Assembly: GCF_003602235.1 (NCBI RefSeq)
Contig: NZ_QZVS01000094.1
Coordinates: 1 to 64,000, forward strand
DNA from: Cryobacterium melibiosiphilum
Lineage (GTDB): Bacteria; Actinomycetota; Actinomycetes; Actinomycetales; Microbacteriaceae
Reading direction: 5' to 3'
DNA length: 64,000 nt
The position numbers and the translations under genes were made by a program. Positions 55,126 to 64,000 of this stretch are shown one piece after another (the first letter of the stretch is position 1; every line of letters begins with the position of its first letter). Below the pieces are notes generated by a model. That model worked only from the letters and a program-made list of their open reading frames with translations, did not search any database and was not told the origin of the DNA.

Positions 55126-56363
55126 CGGCGGGTCTCGGCGTCGAGCTCGTCGCTCGCGCTGTCATCCGTGGCCTCGGCGGCGTCAGACGTGCGTGCGGCG
55201 GGTGACGCGGCATCCGCTTCCTGGGCACGGGCGATGGCAGCCCGAATCGCGTCTGCCGCCTGCTCGGGCGCGACATCGCCGATCCAGGCGCCCATCGCGG
55301 CCTCCGACCCGGCGAGAAACTTCAGCTTGTCGGCCGAGCGCTGCGGGCTCGTCACCTGCAGCATCAGACGGATGTCCGCGCGCCCCACCCGTACCGGCGC
55401 CTGGTGCCAGGCGGCGATGTAGGGCGTGGGTTCGGGGTAGAGCGCATCGATGCCGCGCAGCAGTCGGCGGTAGAGCACGGCGAGCTCGTCGCGTTCGGCG
55501 AGCGTCGTGGCGGCCAGGTCGGGCAGCTGACGATTCGGCAGCATGTGCACCTCCACGGGCCAGCGTGCCGCGAACGGCACGAAGGCGGTCCAGTGCTCGC
55601 CGCGCAGCACGACCCGAGGCCCGGCGAGTTCGCTGGCGAGAATGTCGGCGAAGAGGGTGGGGCCGTAGGCGGCGACGGAGGCCAGCACCCGCTGGGTGCG
55701 CGGCGTCACGTAGGGATAGGCGTAGATCTGGCCGTGTGGATGCCGCAGGGTGACGCCGATCGCCTCGCCTTTATTCTCAAAGGGGAATACCTGCTCGATG
55801 CCGGGCATGCCGGCGAGTGCATGTGTGCGCTCGGCCCACGCTTCGATCACCGTGCGGGCGCGCACCACGGTCTGCGTGGCGAAGGAGCCCTCATTGTCGG
55901 GGCTGAAGCAGACGACCTCGCAGCGGCCGACACTCGTGCGGGTGCGTTCCAGGCCGATCTTGTCGAGCTCGGCGAGGTTCGCCGGAGCGTTCTCGTCGGT
56001 CAGCAGCGGCCCGAACGACGGCGTCTTGTTCTCGAACACGGCGACGTCATAGTTGCTCGGCACTTCGGAGGGATTGCCGGGGGTCGACGGCGCGAGCGGA
56101 TCCTGGGAGGCCGGTGGCAGGAACACCCGGTTCTGCCGGGCCTCGGCGATCGACACCCAGTCGCCGGTCAGCACGTCCTGGCGCATGCGCGCTGTTGCGG
56201 GGCGGGGCCCCAGGTCGCGCTGGTCGGGCGCCCGGTCGAGGCTGAGGCTCGTGCCCGGGTCGTCGAAGTAGAAGAGGTCCCGGCCGTCGGCGAGGGTGTG
56301 GGCCTGGCGCGCGATGGTGGCATCGGTGAGAAAGGTGGCGGGGGCGGCAGCAGTGTCGGTCAT
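55122..56363 (-). CDS. galT: Galactose-1-phosphate uridylyltransferase
   Basis: A 413-residue HIT-superfamily enzyme that exchanges UMP between UDP-glucose and galactose-1-phosphate. The nucleotidylated His is in TLRHPHGQIYAYP (H-P-H); TGDWVSIAEARQNRVFLPP and VVCFSPDN are typical; VEVHMLPNRQLPDLA is the second His region. The last 45 residues form an Ala/Ser/Asp/Glu-rich tail not needed for the fold. TACTCT lies 9 nt before the ATG. Divergent from a DeoR regulator. Confidence 0.95.
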   Translation of the reverse strand: MTDTAAAPATFLTDATIARQAHTLADGRDLFYFDDPGTSLSLDRAPDQRDLGPRPATARMRQDVLTGDWVSIAEARQNRVFLPPASQDPLAPSTPGNPSEVPSNYDVAVFENKTPSFGPLLTDENAPANLAELDKIGLERTRTSVGRCEVVCFSPDNEGSFATQTVVRARTVIEAWAERTHALAGMPGIEQVFPFENKGEAIGVTLRHPHGQIYAYPYVTPRTQRVLASVAAYGPTLFADILASELAGPRVVLRGEHWTAFVPFAARWPVEVHMLPNRQLPDLAATTLAERDELAVLYRRLLRGIDALYPEPTPYIAAWHQAPVRVGRADIRLMLQVTSPQRSADKLKFLAGSEAAMGAWIGDVAPEQAADAIRAAIARAQEADAASPAARTSDAAEATDDSASDELDAETRR

Positions 56364-56414
56364 GGCGCTCCCAGAGTAGCCGACTTGCGTTCTCGAAACC
56401 AGTGGCTTCGTCTT

Positions 56415-56430
56415 GAAAAGTAAAAGAAAC
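56415..56430. promoter_or_regulatory. Possible DeoR operator between galT and deoR-type gene
   Basis: GAAAAGTAAAAGAAAC, an A-rich block with repeated GAAA that stands out in this GC-rich region; DeoR/GlpR-type regulators often bind repeated A-rich elements. It lies in the 84-bp divergent space. Confidence 0.4.
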
Positions 56431-56447
56431 TAGGCGAAGCTGTGGTC

Positions 56448-57332
56448 ATGCCTTCTTCACCCGTATCGCACCACACCAACGGCCTGCCTGCCACCGTACG
56501 GCGCGAGCAGATCCAACAGTTGGTGATTGAGCGTGGTTTTGTGCGGGTCGCCGAGGTGCGCGACGCCTTCACGATCTCGAGTGTCACCGTTCGGGCCGAC
56601 TTCGACGCCCTCGTCGCCGCCGGTGCCTTGCGCCGGGTGCACGGGGGAGCGGTTCCGGCCCGGGACACCGACCCCGCACCACGAGGCGGCGGGGCGACCG
56701 CGCGGGAACGCGAGTTCTCGTTCGAGGAATCGCTCGCGGCATCCGTCGTGCCGAAGCAGCAGATCGGCGCCCTCGCCGCGGGCCTGGTCGAGAGCGGCCA
56801 GAGTGTGATCCTCGATGTCGGAACCACCACGCTGGCTATTGCCCGGGCGCTTGTCGCGCGCGCCGAGCTGCACGGCGTCATCATCATCACCAACGGCCTC
56901 AGTATCGCCCTCGAACTGGAATCGGCCATCCCCAGGTTCACGGTCATCGTCACCGGAGGCTCCCTGCGCCCGCTGCAGCACTCGCTCGTGGAGCCCCTCG
57001 CGAGCGCGTTCTTCGCCCAGGTGCACGCCGACCTCGCCTTCATCGGCTGCAACGGCGTCGACGTCGAGCGCGGCGTGACCAACATCAACCTGCCCGAAGC
57101 CGGGGTGAAAACCCTCATGCTGGGAGCTGCCGAACGGGTCGTCGTGGTCGCCGAAGGCTCCAAACTCGGGCGGGTGCACCTCGGCCGGGTCGGCTTGCTC
57201 ACTGCCTTCGACACCCTCATCACGGATGCCGCCGCCGACCCCGACGCCCTGCTCGCCCTGCGTGACGCCGGCCTGACCGTGTTGCAGCCCACTTCGCCGG
57301 CACCGCTCGGCAGCGCCGAGATGCCGGGATGA
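56448..57332 (+). CDS. DeoR-family sugar-metabolism regulator
   Basis: A 294-residue DeoR-type repressor. N-terminal helix-turn-helix: RREQIQQLVIERGFVRVAEVRD, then SSVTVRADFDALVAAGALRRVHGGAV, the family signature. The C-terminal DeoRC sensor domain (ILDVGTTTLAIARAL, GCNGVDVERGVTN) binds a phosphosugar. Its divergence from galTK suggests control by galactose-1-phosphate or a related sugar phosphate. GTG 56442 is an alternative start. Confidence 0.92.
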   Translation: MPSSPVSHHTNGLPATVRREQIQQLVIERGFVRVAEVRDAFTISSVTVRADFDALVAAGALRRVHGGAVPARDTDPAPRGGGATAREREFSFEESLAASVVPKQQIGALAAGLVESGQSVILDVGTTTLAIARALVARAELHGVIIITNGLSIALELESAIPRFTVIVTGGSLRPLQHSLVEPLASAFFAQVHADLAFIGCNGVDVERGVTNINLPEAGVKTLMLGAAERVVVVAEGSKLGRVHLGRVGLLTAFDTLITDAAADPDALLALRDAGLTVLQPTSPAPLGSAEMPG

Positions 57333-57366
57333 CTTCCGCTGACAGGTTCGGCCGGACGCCCGGTCA

Positions 57367-58799
57367 CTAGTGTCCTTTCGGCTGGGGGAGGGGTGGGCGG
57401 CCGCCGCGGCGTGGCCTGCGGGTGGGGTCGATGCTGGCCGGTGGGATGAAGTAGACGACGTTCTTCTTCACCACGACGTCCCAGCCCTCCTCGTGAATGC
57501 GGTGGTGGCAGGGTCCGCACTGCAGGACCCCGTTTGTGAGGTCGGTGGGTCCGCCGTGGGCTTCCACCACAAAATATGGTGGGCCTGGGTGTCGCTGGGT
57601 GGTCGGTTGCAGCCGGGGGTGGCGCAGCCGCCGTCGCGTTCGGCCCGGGCGAGTTTCTGCGCGCGGCTGAACAGCCGTCGGCCGACGCCGAAGTCGAGCA
57701 CTTCGCTGTCGCCGCCGAGGACCATCGGGATGATGTGGGCGTCGGCGGCCATGCGGCGGGCGGTTCCGGCGCTGATGGGCTGTTCGATGCCGTCGAGTTG
57801 GGCCTCCCCCAGGCCGTCGAGCAGGGAGTGGAGGGTCATCCGCACGATGACGGTGGTGTGGTTCAACGGCCCGGGGCCTTGGGTGCAGCTGAGGCCGTGC
57901 CGCACGATCTCGACGAACGCGTCGAAGCACATCTGCTGGATCGTGCGCGTCTCGGCCAGCTGCAGATGTGGTTCGCCGCATTCATCCTCATCGGCGGACG
58001 GTGCGGTCTCGGTCGGTTCGAACCGGGGCTTTCGCAGTTCGGCGCCGACGAGGGCATCGATCGCGGTGTCGAAGAACGCCGCCGAGACCGGGTCGGCCTC
58101 GAGCACGTACCGTTTCATGCCGTTGGGCAGCACCGTGCGCACCAATGAACGGCGGCCGACGAGCACTTCTTCGCGGGGCTCGATCCCGTCCACGTCGAGA
58201 GCATCGCGGTAGCGGATGCTCAACTTGCGCACCGAATCCACCGGATTATCCGTCGCGAAGTCGACCAGGGCCTGCTCGGCCATAGCCAGGTCGTCACCGG
58301 TGGCCCGCGGAGCGGCCTGGGCCAGGTTCTGGGTGATGCAACCGGCCGAATCCACGGTCACCGCTCCGGCATCGAGGGCCGCGGCGACCTGTGGATATTC
58401 GGGCGGCATCCGCTCCCCGAGCAGGCTCACCCGCGGCCGCGTCGCCGACCCGACCCTGCAGAGGCGGCTGGCTTCGCCCATCGAGATCTGTCCGACGTCG
58501 GTCAGCAACACACGCGCGTTACGGCACCCGGTTTTCGCCGCGATACCGTGCGCGCCCGAGTCGCGTGTGAAGCGGTCGGCCAGCTCACCGGCCGCCCGGG
58601 CCGCGAGGGCCTCCACCTGCCGCTTCGCGGCGAAGATCGCGTCCGTCACTGTGAGCAGCTCGGCATCGCTCATGGCCTGCAGATCGCGGGCAGCGCTCGG
58701 GCCCTCCTCGTCGCAACTGAACCGCCCGCCGACCGCCGCGGCGACAGCAGCGGCGACGAGCGCGGTGCTGTTCTGCAGGGCGTCAGTGGAGGTTGTCAT
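57367..58799 (-). pseudogene. DUF222 / HNH endonuclease-signature gene with a frameshift
   Basis: From ATG 58799 the frame encodes a DUF222 protein and the first half of an HNH motif (CATPGCNRPPSDTQAHHILWW). Just after this, near 57563, the frame is lost: the other minus-strand frame continues with EAHGGPTDLTNGVLQCGPCH then H-R-I-H, the second half of the motif. One missing base (probably a G/C in the run before 57562-57570) explains it. Unbroken it would be about 477 residues. As it stands the product ends 37 residues later in unrelated sequence and lacks the catalytic His pair. Decay or a sequencing error are both possible. Confidence 0.82.
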
Positions 58800-59012
58800 A
58801 GTGAAATTTTCTCACCCACCACCGACAATCCCTCCGACAGCGTCTCCGACAAAAGCCCCATGATCGGGGGTTCCTGTGGAAAATTTCTCAGAGTCGAACC
58901 TGGGGATAATTCCGCGGTTCACCTGACTGCGCAGTCTGTGCACGATTCCAACGCACTCGCCTGCCTGTGAGCACGGGCACCACCGCAGCATGCCCACTAA
59001 TGCACGCGACAC

Positions 59013-59024
59013 TAGGCTGATCCC
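59013..59024 (+). promoter_or_regulatory. Leaderless promoter of galM
   Basis: TAGGCT (59013-59018), six bases, ATG 59025. The preceding 200 bp hold no gene; a short near-repeat of GAAATTTTCTCA (58802, 58889) is the only pattern seen. Confidence 0.6.
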
Positions 59025-59987
59025 ATGCCAGCAGCCACCGGAATGCAGTATGAACTCACCGCGACGACCCCCGCCGGGGCTGCGCGCGCCACCATCACCG
59101 AAGTCGCCGCCGGCCTGCGGGCATATTCCGTCGGCGGCATAGACCTGGTCGAAACCTTCCCGGTCAGCGAACAACCCCCGATGGCGGCCGGAATCGTGCT
59201 CGTGCCGTGGCCGAACCGCATTCGCGACGGCCTGTGGAATGACCATGGCACGCCCCGCCAGCTCGCGCTCACCGAACCGGCCCGGCACAATGCGATCCAC
59301 GGCCTGCTGCGCTTCACGCCCTACCACGAGCTCGACTTCACCGGCAGTTCCGTCACCCTCGGGGCGACGGTCTTTCCGCAGTCGGGCTACCCCTTCCACC
59401 TCGAAACCGCCGTCACCTACGCGCTCGGCGCGACGGGCCTGACCGTCACCCACATTCTGCGCAATGCCGGCGAGACGGATGCGCCGGTCGCCGTCGGCGC
59501 CCACCCCTACCTGAAGATCGGTGACGTGCCCACCGGAGACCTCGTGCTGCGGGTCGCCGCCGCGACCCACATCGACGTCGATGACCGCCTGAACCCGACC
59601 GGGCAGACCCCGGTCGAGGGCACCAGTGACGACCTGCGCGCCGGGGTCAAGGTCGACACCCTGAATCTGGACGACGGATTCGCCGACGTCGACGTGACGG
59701 ATGCTCCCGAGGGCCTCCGCGGCGAACATTCGCTTACCGCGCCCGACGGCCGCAGCGTGACCCTGTGGGGCGACGAGCACATGCGCTTCGTTCAGGTCTA
59801 CACGCCGCGCATCTTCCCGGTGCACTCCACGCCCGGCGTCGACCCGATTCGCGGCCAGGCCGTGGCGATCGAGCCGATGACCGCCCCCGCCGACGCCTTC
59901 AACTCCGGCGCGGGCGTGCGCTGGCTGAAGCCGGGCGAGTCCTGGACCGTGCGCTGGGGCATCCGCCCCGCGGGCTTCACCGCCTGA
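59025..59987 (+). CDS. galM: Aldose 1-epimerase
   Basis: A 320-residue galactose mutarotase-like protein that interconverts alpha and beta anomers so that galactokinase can act. PWPNRIRDGLW (arginine in the active site), RHNAIHGLLRF (catalytic His), VGAHPYLKIGD (second His) and VAIEPMTAPADAFNSG (catalytic Glu) are present. Start set by the leaderless box. It is 3 kb from galTK, outside the operon. Confidence 0.92.
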   Translation: MPAATGMQYELTATTPAGAARATITEVAAGLRAYSVGGIDLVETFPVSEQPPMAAGIVLVPWPNRIRDGLWNDHGTPRQLALTEPARHNAIHGLLRFTPYHELDFTGSSVTLGATVFPQSGYPFHLETAVTYALGATGLTVTHILRNAGETDAPVAVGAHPYLKIGDVPTGDLVLRVAAATHIDVDDRLNPTGQTPVEGTSDDLRAGVKVDTLNLDDGFADVDVTDAPEGLRGEHSLTAPDGRSVTLWGDEHMRFVQVYTPRIFPVHSTPGVDPIRGQAVAIEPMTAPADAFNSGAGVRWLKPGESWTVRWGIRPAGFTA

Positions 59988-60058
59988 CCCGACTGCTGGC
60001 TGCGAGACCCGCCGCGACCCCGGCAGCGGATGCCCCGGCCCCGCTCGCCGGGTCAGGC

Positions 60059-60071
60059 TAAACTCGTGCCC
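60059..60071 (+). promoter_or_regulatory. Near-leaderless promoter of the DUF445 gene
   Basis: TAAACT (60059-60064), seven bases, GTG 60072 (GTG 60066 in the same frame). Confidence 0.45.
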
Positions 60072-61469
60072 GTGCTCACCTCCGACGCTCCGGGCCCGCC
60101 CTCCTCCCGCCCCACGGGCGCGACTTCACCCCGGCATGCGGCCCCCGCGACGCCCGAACAGGCCGCCCCGATCGAGCAGCGACCCGAACCCGTGACGCCG
60201 GCTACCGCGTCCCCGCTCACCCCCGGGGACGCCGCCCGCCGCACGGCCCTCACCGGCATGAAGCGGCTCGCGCTAGCCCTTCTCGTGCTGATGGCGCTCA
60301 TCTTCATCGTCTCCTTCGCCCTGCAGGAGCAATACCCGTGGCTGCAATACGTGCGCGCCGCGGCCGAGGGCGGCATGGTCGGCGCTATCGCCGACTGGTT
60401 CGCCGTCACCGCCCTGTTTCGCTACCCGCTGGGCCTGCGCATCCCGCACACCAACATCATCGCGAGCCGCAAAAATGAGATCGGCGCGAGCCTCGGCGAG
60501 TTCGTCGAGACCAATTTCTTGAGCGAATCGGTCGTGCGCGGCAAGCTCGAAAGCATCGGCATCTCGAGGCGACTCGGCGCCTGGCTCGAAACCCCGAGCA
60601 ACGCGGAACGCCTCAGCGATGAGCTCGCCGTCGCCGGCCAGGGTGTGCTGTCGCTGCTGGGTGATGAGAACATCCAGGGCCTGATCGAATCTCTCGCCCG
60701 CGAACACCTCGTCAAGCCGGAGTGGGGTCCGAGCCTCGGCCGGGTTGGTGAGCGGCTCGTCGATTCCGGCCAGCAGCACGCGGCGGTCGACCTGCTGCTC
60801 GACAAGGCTGACGGCTGGCTCCGCGAACACCCCGAGGCCTTCGGCCGGGCCGTGTCCCGGCGGCTGCCGAGCTGGATGCCGGGATTCGTCGACAAGCTCG
60901 TCGATGACAAGGCCTACCGCGAGGTGCTGGGATTCGTGGCGAGCGCGCGGGCCGAGCCGCAGCATCCGGTGCGGGAAGCGATCGATCGCTACCTGCAGGA
61001 GCTGATGCACGACCTGCAGCACGAGCAGGCCATGATCGACCGGGTCGAGAATCTCAAGACCGAGCTGCTCGACAGTGCCCGGCTGCGGGAGTTCGCGGGG
61101 GAGACCTGGGAGTCGGTGAAAGCGTCCCTGGGTGAGGCCCTCGCCGACCCGCAGAGCCCGCTGCGGGCGGGCATCCGCTCCACCATCGTGGATATCGGCG
61201 GCCGCCTGGCGACCGATCCGGTGCTCGGCGCCCGCGTCGACCGCTGGCTTGCGGACTCCGCCAGCCACCTCGTGCAGACCTACCGGCACGAGATCGCCGG
61301 CGTCATCACCGAGACCGTCGAACGCTGGGATGCCGCCGAAACCGCCGCCAAGATCGAGCTTCAGGTCGGTCGCGACCTGCAGTTCATCCGCATCAACGGC
61401 ACCGTCGTGGGCGCCCTCGCCGGCCTCACCATCTTCACCGTCGCGCACTTCGTCGCCGCCCTGCTCTGA
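60072..61469 (+). CDS. DUF445 family membrane protein
   Basis: A 465-residue DUF445 protein. After a Pro/Ala-rich cytosolic N-terminus comes a first helix (LALALLVLMALIFIVSFAL), the signature GGMVGAIADWFAVTALFRYPLG, a long helical amphipathic middle, and a last helix at the C-terminus (GALAGLTIFTVAHFVAALL). Known members anchor to the membrane at both ends with an extended soluble centre; function unknown. GTG 60072 or 60066 is preferred over upstream codons because of the -10 box. Confidence 0.88.
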   Translation: MLTSDAPGPPSSRPTGATSPRHAAPATPEQAAPIEQRPEPVTPATASPLTPGDAARRTALTGMKRLALALLVLMALIFIVSFALQEQYPWLQYVRAAAEGGMVGAIADWFAVTALFRYPLGLRIPHTNIIASRKNEIGASLGEFVETNFLSESVVRGKLESIGISRRLGAWLETPSNAERLSDELAVAGQGVLSLLGDENIQGLIESLAREHLVKPEWGPSLGRVGERLVDSGQQHAAVDLLLDKADGWLREHPEAFGRAVSRRLPSWMPGFVDKLVDDKAYREVLGFVASARAEPQHPVREAIDRYLQELMHDLQHEQAMIDRVENLKTELLDSARLREFAGETWESVKASLGEALADPQSPLRAGIRSTIVDIGGRLATDPVLGARVDRWLADSASHLVQTYRHEIAGVITETVERWDAAETAAKIELQVGRDLQFIRINGTVVGALAGLTIFTVAHFVAALL

Positions 61470-61503
61470 CCGGCCCACCCTACGGTCTGAGGTCCGTCCC
61501 GCC

Positions 61504-61537
61504 TGGTTTCGACCACTCCTTCGTCGCGGCTCAACCA
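61504..61537 (+). repeat. Half copy of palindromic family B
   Basis: TGGTTTCGACC and GGCTCAACCA with an 11-13 base spacer match the left half of the element at 33995-34102. The right half is missing. The remaining 110 bp before the next gene show nothing I recognise. Confidence 0.5.
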
Positions 61538-61648
61538 ACGATTTCCTCGAATCCGCACCGAATCCGGACCAGAGCTACCGCATCCCCCGAAGAGGGGTGA
61601 AACTGAAGACTGGGGTCAGCACCGAGGCCCCGGTCAAGAGGCAACACC

Positions 61649-62887
61649 ATGCACGAAATCATCCGCCTGATGCTGGTCCCGGTGATGCACGTCTATTCCG
61701 TGGTCGTCGAGCGCAACTTTCGCTCCGTCCCACGCCCCTTCGACGCGCCGCAGGTGCACTCCGCCGGCATCGACAGTGACCGCATCCTGCTGCTCGGCTG
61801 CGGACCGGCGCTCGGCTGGGGTGTGACCAGCCACGACCTCGGCCTGGCGGGCACGCTCGCCCGCAACCTCACCGCTCGCACCGGCCGCGGGGTCGACGTC
61901 GACGTACTCGCCAGCGAGCGGATGTCCGCCGCCGACGCCCTCGTGGCCGTGCGGTGCCGCAGGCTCTCCCGTTTTGATGCGGTCGTGGTCACGCTCGGCA
62001 TTAACGACGCCCTCGCGCTCACCTCCGGCCGGGTCTGGACTTCCCAGCTGCGCTCCCTCCTCGAGCACCTCGAGCAGGTCACCTCGCAGAGCACGACCGT
62101 CTTCGTGCTCGGCATCCACTCGATCCGCGGCATCGACACCCTCGACACGATGCTCGGCGGCGTCGCCGATCGCCATGCCGCGCACCTGAACCAGCTCAGC
62201 GCCGACACCTGCGCCACCATTCCGCGCACCCGGTTTCTGCCCTTCGCCCCCGCGGCCTCGGTCTCGATCGATCGCCACCGCACCCTGGAGGACTACCGCG
62301 ACTGGGCCGTTCCGATCGCCGACCACCTCGCGCCGGCCCTGGATGCAGGGCGGGTCGCCATCAGCGACGCGGCCGCGGCATCCGTCGCCCTGGCCCAGAG
62401 CGACGCCATCGCCGCGGAAGCCGCCCGGCAGCGTGCGGTCGACGGGCTCGGAATTCTCGACACCGTCGCAGAACCGCGCTTCGATCGCCTCGTCGAATTG
62501 GCGCAGCGGATGTTCCACACCCACTCGGCCGCGATCACCGTGATCGACCACGATCGCCAGTGGCACAAGGCCCGGGTCAGCCTCGAACCAGATGAGGTGC
62601 CGCGCAGCGCGTCGTTCTGCGCGGTCACGATCGAGGGCCGCGGGCCGATGATCGTCGCCGACGCCCTCGACGACGAGCGATTCCGCGAGAATCCGCTCGT
62701 ACTCGGCGACCCGCGCATCAGGTTCTACGCCGGCTTCCCCATCGAATCCCCGTCGGGCGAGCGCATCGGGGCTCTCTGCGTGTTCGACCCCGAGCCGCGC
62801 GCCGCGACCGACGTCGACCGCGCCCTGCTGCGCGAGCTGGCCCTGCTGGTGCAGCGCGAGCTGCGTGAGCCTGCGGGGCAAAACTAG
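61649..62887 (+). CDS. SGNH-hydrolase-like and GAF domain fusion protein
   Basis: A 412-residue fusion. Residues about 45-240 resemble an SGNH/GDSL hydrolase ([14 protein letters not shown] as block I with Gly-Cys-Gly where G-D-S is usual; [13 protein letters not shown] as block III with G-x-N-D), so the nucleophilic Ser may be absent. Residues about 265-400 are a GAF domain of the bacterial signalling type: [73 protein letters not shown]. No output domain is present. It may sense a ligand or interact with signalling enzymes. Its stop shares CTAG with the convergent LamG gene. Confidence 0.8.
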   Translation: MHEIIRLMLVPVMHVYSVVVERNFRSVPRPFDAPQVHSAGIDSDRILLLGCGPALGWGVTSHDLGLAGTLARNLTARTGRGVDVDVLASERMSAADALVAVRCRRLSRFDAVVVTLGINDALALTSGRVWTSQLRSLLEHLEQVTSQSTTVFVLGIHSIRGIDTLDTMLGGVADRHAAHLNQLSADTCATIPRTRFLPFAPAASVSIDRHRTLEDYRDWAVPIADHLAPALDAGRVAISDAAAASVALAQSDAIAAEAARQRAVDGLGILDTVAEPRFDRLVELAQRMFHTHSAAITVIDHDRQWHKARVSLEPDEVPRSASFCAVTIEGRGPMIVADALDDERFRENPLVLGDPRIRFYAGFPIESPSGERIGALCVFDPEPRAATDVDRALLRELALLVQRELREPAGQN

Positions 62888-64000
62888 GGGTCTACGCGCC
62901 CGTAGTTGTAATGCGTCTGGACCTGGCTCGGCGTGAGAACGACGTCGTAGGACGAGAGTTCATCCATGCTTCCAACGAAATAGCCGCCTGCATTGTTGAT
63001 TTTTCCGACGGTGATCTGCGGCACGTTGAGGTTGGCAGTCCCGCCTTGTTGACCTGAGACAGGTGCGCCGTCGACATACAGGATGTAGTACCCCGTAGAA
63101 GCTCGCGTGAACGCAACTTGGTGCCATTTGTCATCCGTGTATGTTGAGGACGACTTTATCGTGGTGTCGGGGTATCCTCCAGACGCTCCGGTGCCGGCCA
63201 GCACGTTGCCGTGACAGAAGGAGACTCCAAAGTCCTCACCAGAACCGCTGATTTCAGCGTCCACAAGACCTTTACCCTGCCACCAATAGGGAGAAGTAGT
63301 CGGGCATGACGCTGCCGACGCGTCAGTGGATTTGAACCAGAACTCGAGAGAGAAATTCGCCAAACCGTAGTTCCCCGCGTAACCGTACGAGATGGTCGCG
63401 TAATCGTCTCCACTGAACGTCACGGCTCTCGCGCCGTCTTCCGGGTTCACCGGCCCGCTGACTCCAAAAGTGGGAGTGCCGACATACACGCCGGTCGATC
63501 CTCGTCCGTTGTTGACCATGTTTGGCCCGGACGCTTCACTCAACTTGAAATAGTCCCACGAGTTCGAGTTCTGAATGGTGCTGGCGTAGGTGGCATGCAA
63601 CCGCACGTCAGAGGTCGTCGCCAACGTAGTCCGCACGTTCCCCACATTGTCGGTCACCACGTACTGGTACCTGTAACAGCTTCCCAGGGTCACAGACGCG
63701 TCGGTGTAAGGCGAGGTCGTCGCAGTGATCGTGGTGTAATCGCCGTACGTCCCACAAGCTCCGTTCGTCTGAGGAGCTGTGGCGCGCTTCAACTGTCTGC
63801 TCTTTATTCCCGAGCCGTCGTCGCTTCCCGAAGCAAAATACACCGAGATTGACGTCGTCGACGATGATCCGGCGGGCGATGTGTACATGGTGGGCGCTGC
63901 TGTTGGTGCCGTGGAATCCGGCGTGGCAGTGAATGAGAGTCCGGATGCCGACGCCGCAAACGCGTTGTTCTTCGCCGTCACAGTCTTGGCACCGGGGCCC
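62884..64000 (-). CDS. LamG/concanavalin-like surface protein (5' end outside window)
   Basis: At least 372 residues, open to the window edge. The visible part begins in a beta-rich region ([16 protein letters not shown], then an Ig/Fn3-like segment with [12 protein letters not shown]) and ends with a LamG/ConA-like lectin domain of about 200 residues ([48 protein letters not shown]), ending RVDP. Such domains sit in secreted or cell-wall proteins that bind glycans. Base composition is clearly lower in G+C, and codons are less G/C-biased, than in the neighbouring genes, a sign of recent transfer. Confidence 0.8.
   Translation of the reverse strand, partial: GPGAKTVTAKNNAFAASASGLSFTATPDSTAPTAAPTMYTSPAGSSSTTSISVYFASGSDDGSGIKSRQLKRATAPQTNGACGTYGDYTTITATTSPYTDASVTLGSCYRYQYVVTDNVGNVRTTLATTSDVRLHATYASTIQNSNSWDYFKLSEASGPNMVNNGRGSTGVYVGTPTFGVSGPVNPEDGARAVTFSGDDYATISYGYAGNYGLANFSLEFWFKSTDASAASCPTTSPYWWQGKGLVDAEISGSGEDFGVSFCHGNVLAGTGASGGYPDTTIKSSSTYTDDKWHQVAFTRASTGYYILYVDGAPVSGQQGGTANLNVPQITVGKINNAGGYFVGSMDELSSYDVVLTPSQVQTHYNYGRVDP

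Overview
The window reads as chromosomal DNA of a high-GC actinobacterium, most likely family Microbacteriaceae (Cryobacterium/Leifsonia-like). The basis is the strong G/C third-position bias, the synteny sucC-sucD-perM-purN-purH shared with mycobacteria, GTG/TTG starts, many leaderless genes, an Mrp antiporter with a fused A-B subunit, and DUF222/HNH proteins. Genus is inference. I see no rRNA, tRNA, CRISPR array, prophage or insertion sequence.

Layout. 1-3.1 kb: the end of an FMN-binding protein with its flavin transferase ApbE, a small acidic protein, and a divergent MarR regulator / F420-reductase-like pair with two dyad operators. 3.3-7.6 kb (minus strand): a very large membrane hydrolase, a DUF3054 protein and a VIT1-like transporter. 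7.8-16.6 kb: sucCD, perM, purN, purH, an MscS channel and a Leu/Phe/Val dehydrogenase. 16.9-20.5 kb: a heterodimeric ABC exporter. 20.5-23.2 kb: cupin, ATL, GNAT and isocitrate dehydrogenase. 23.4-30.5 kb: three paralogous secreted Ig-like proteins around a P-type ATPase and a DUF1761 protein. 30.7-36.5 kb: two MFS transporters, a VOC dioxygenase/hydrolase pair (dioxygenase broken by an amber codon), YrdB and purU. 36.6-40.0 kb: a DUF222/HNH protein and an amino-acid permease. 40.3-46.7 kb: the six-gene mrp operon. 46.9-51.3 kb: a CE1758/CE1759-type monooxygenase/FMN reductase pair, then glyA (ZTP riboswitch) and folD. 51.3-53.8 kb: gamma carbonic anhydrase, LysR and EamA exporter. 53.9-60.0 kb: galK, galT, a DeoR regulator, a frameshifted DUF222/HNH gene and galM. 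60.0-64 kb: DUF445, an SGNH-GAF fusion, and a lower-GC LamG protein running off the end.

Functional links. One-carbon and purine metabolism is spread over purN, purH, purU, glyA and folD. The TCA genes icd and sucCD share a dyad operator. The VOC/hydrolase operon and the flavin monooxygenase operon, 17 kb apart, share another; with MhqED-like content this suggests a quinone/electrophile-response regulon (inference).

Genome-style features. At least ten genes have a TANNNT box exactly 6 nt before the start codon, i.e. leaderless promoters. In three of these the TAG stop of the upstream gene is itself the start of the -10 box. Many intergenic spaces carry long palindromes that fall into at least two repeated families, and several short tandem duplications of 15-17 bp are present. 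No single locus is certain to be a new system; the best candidates are the split membrane hydrolase, the Ig-like paralog cluster, the palindrome families and the leaderless uORF in front of the EamA exporter.
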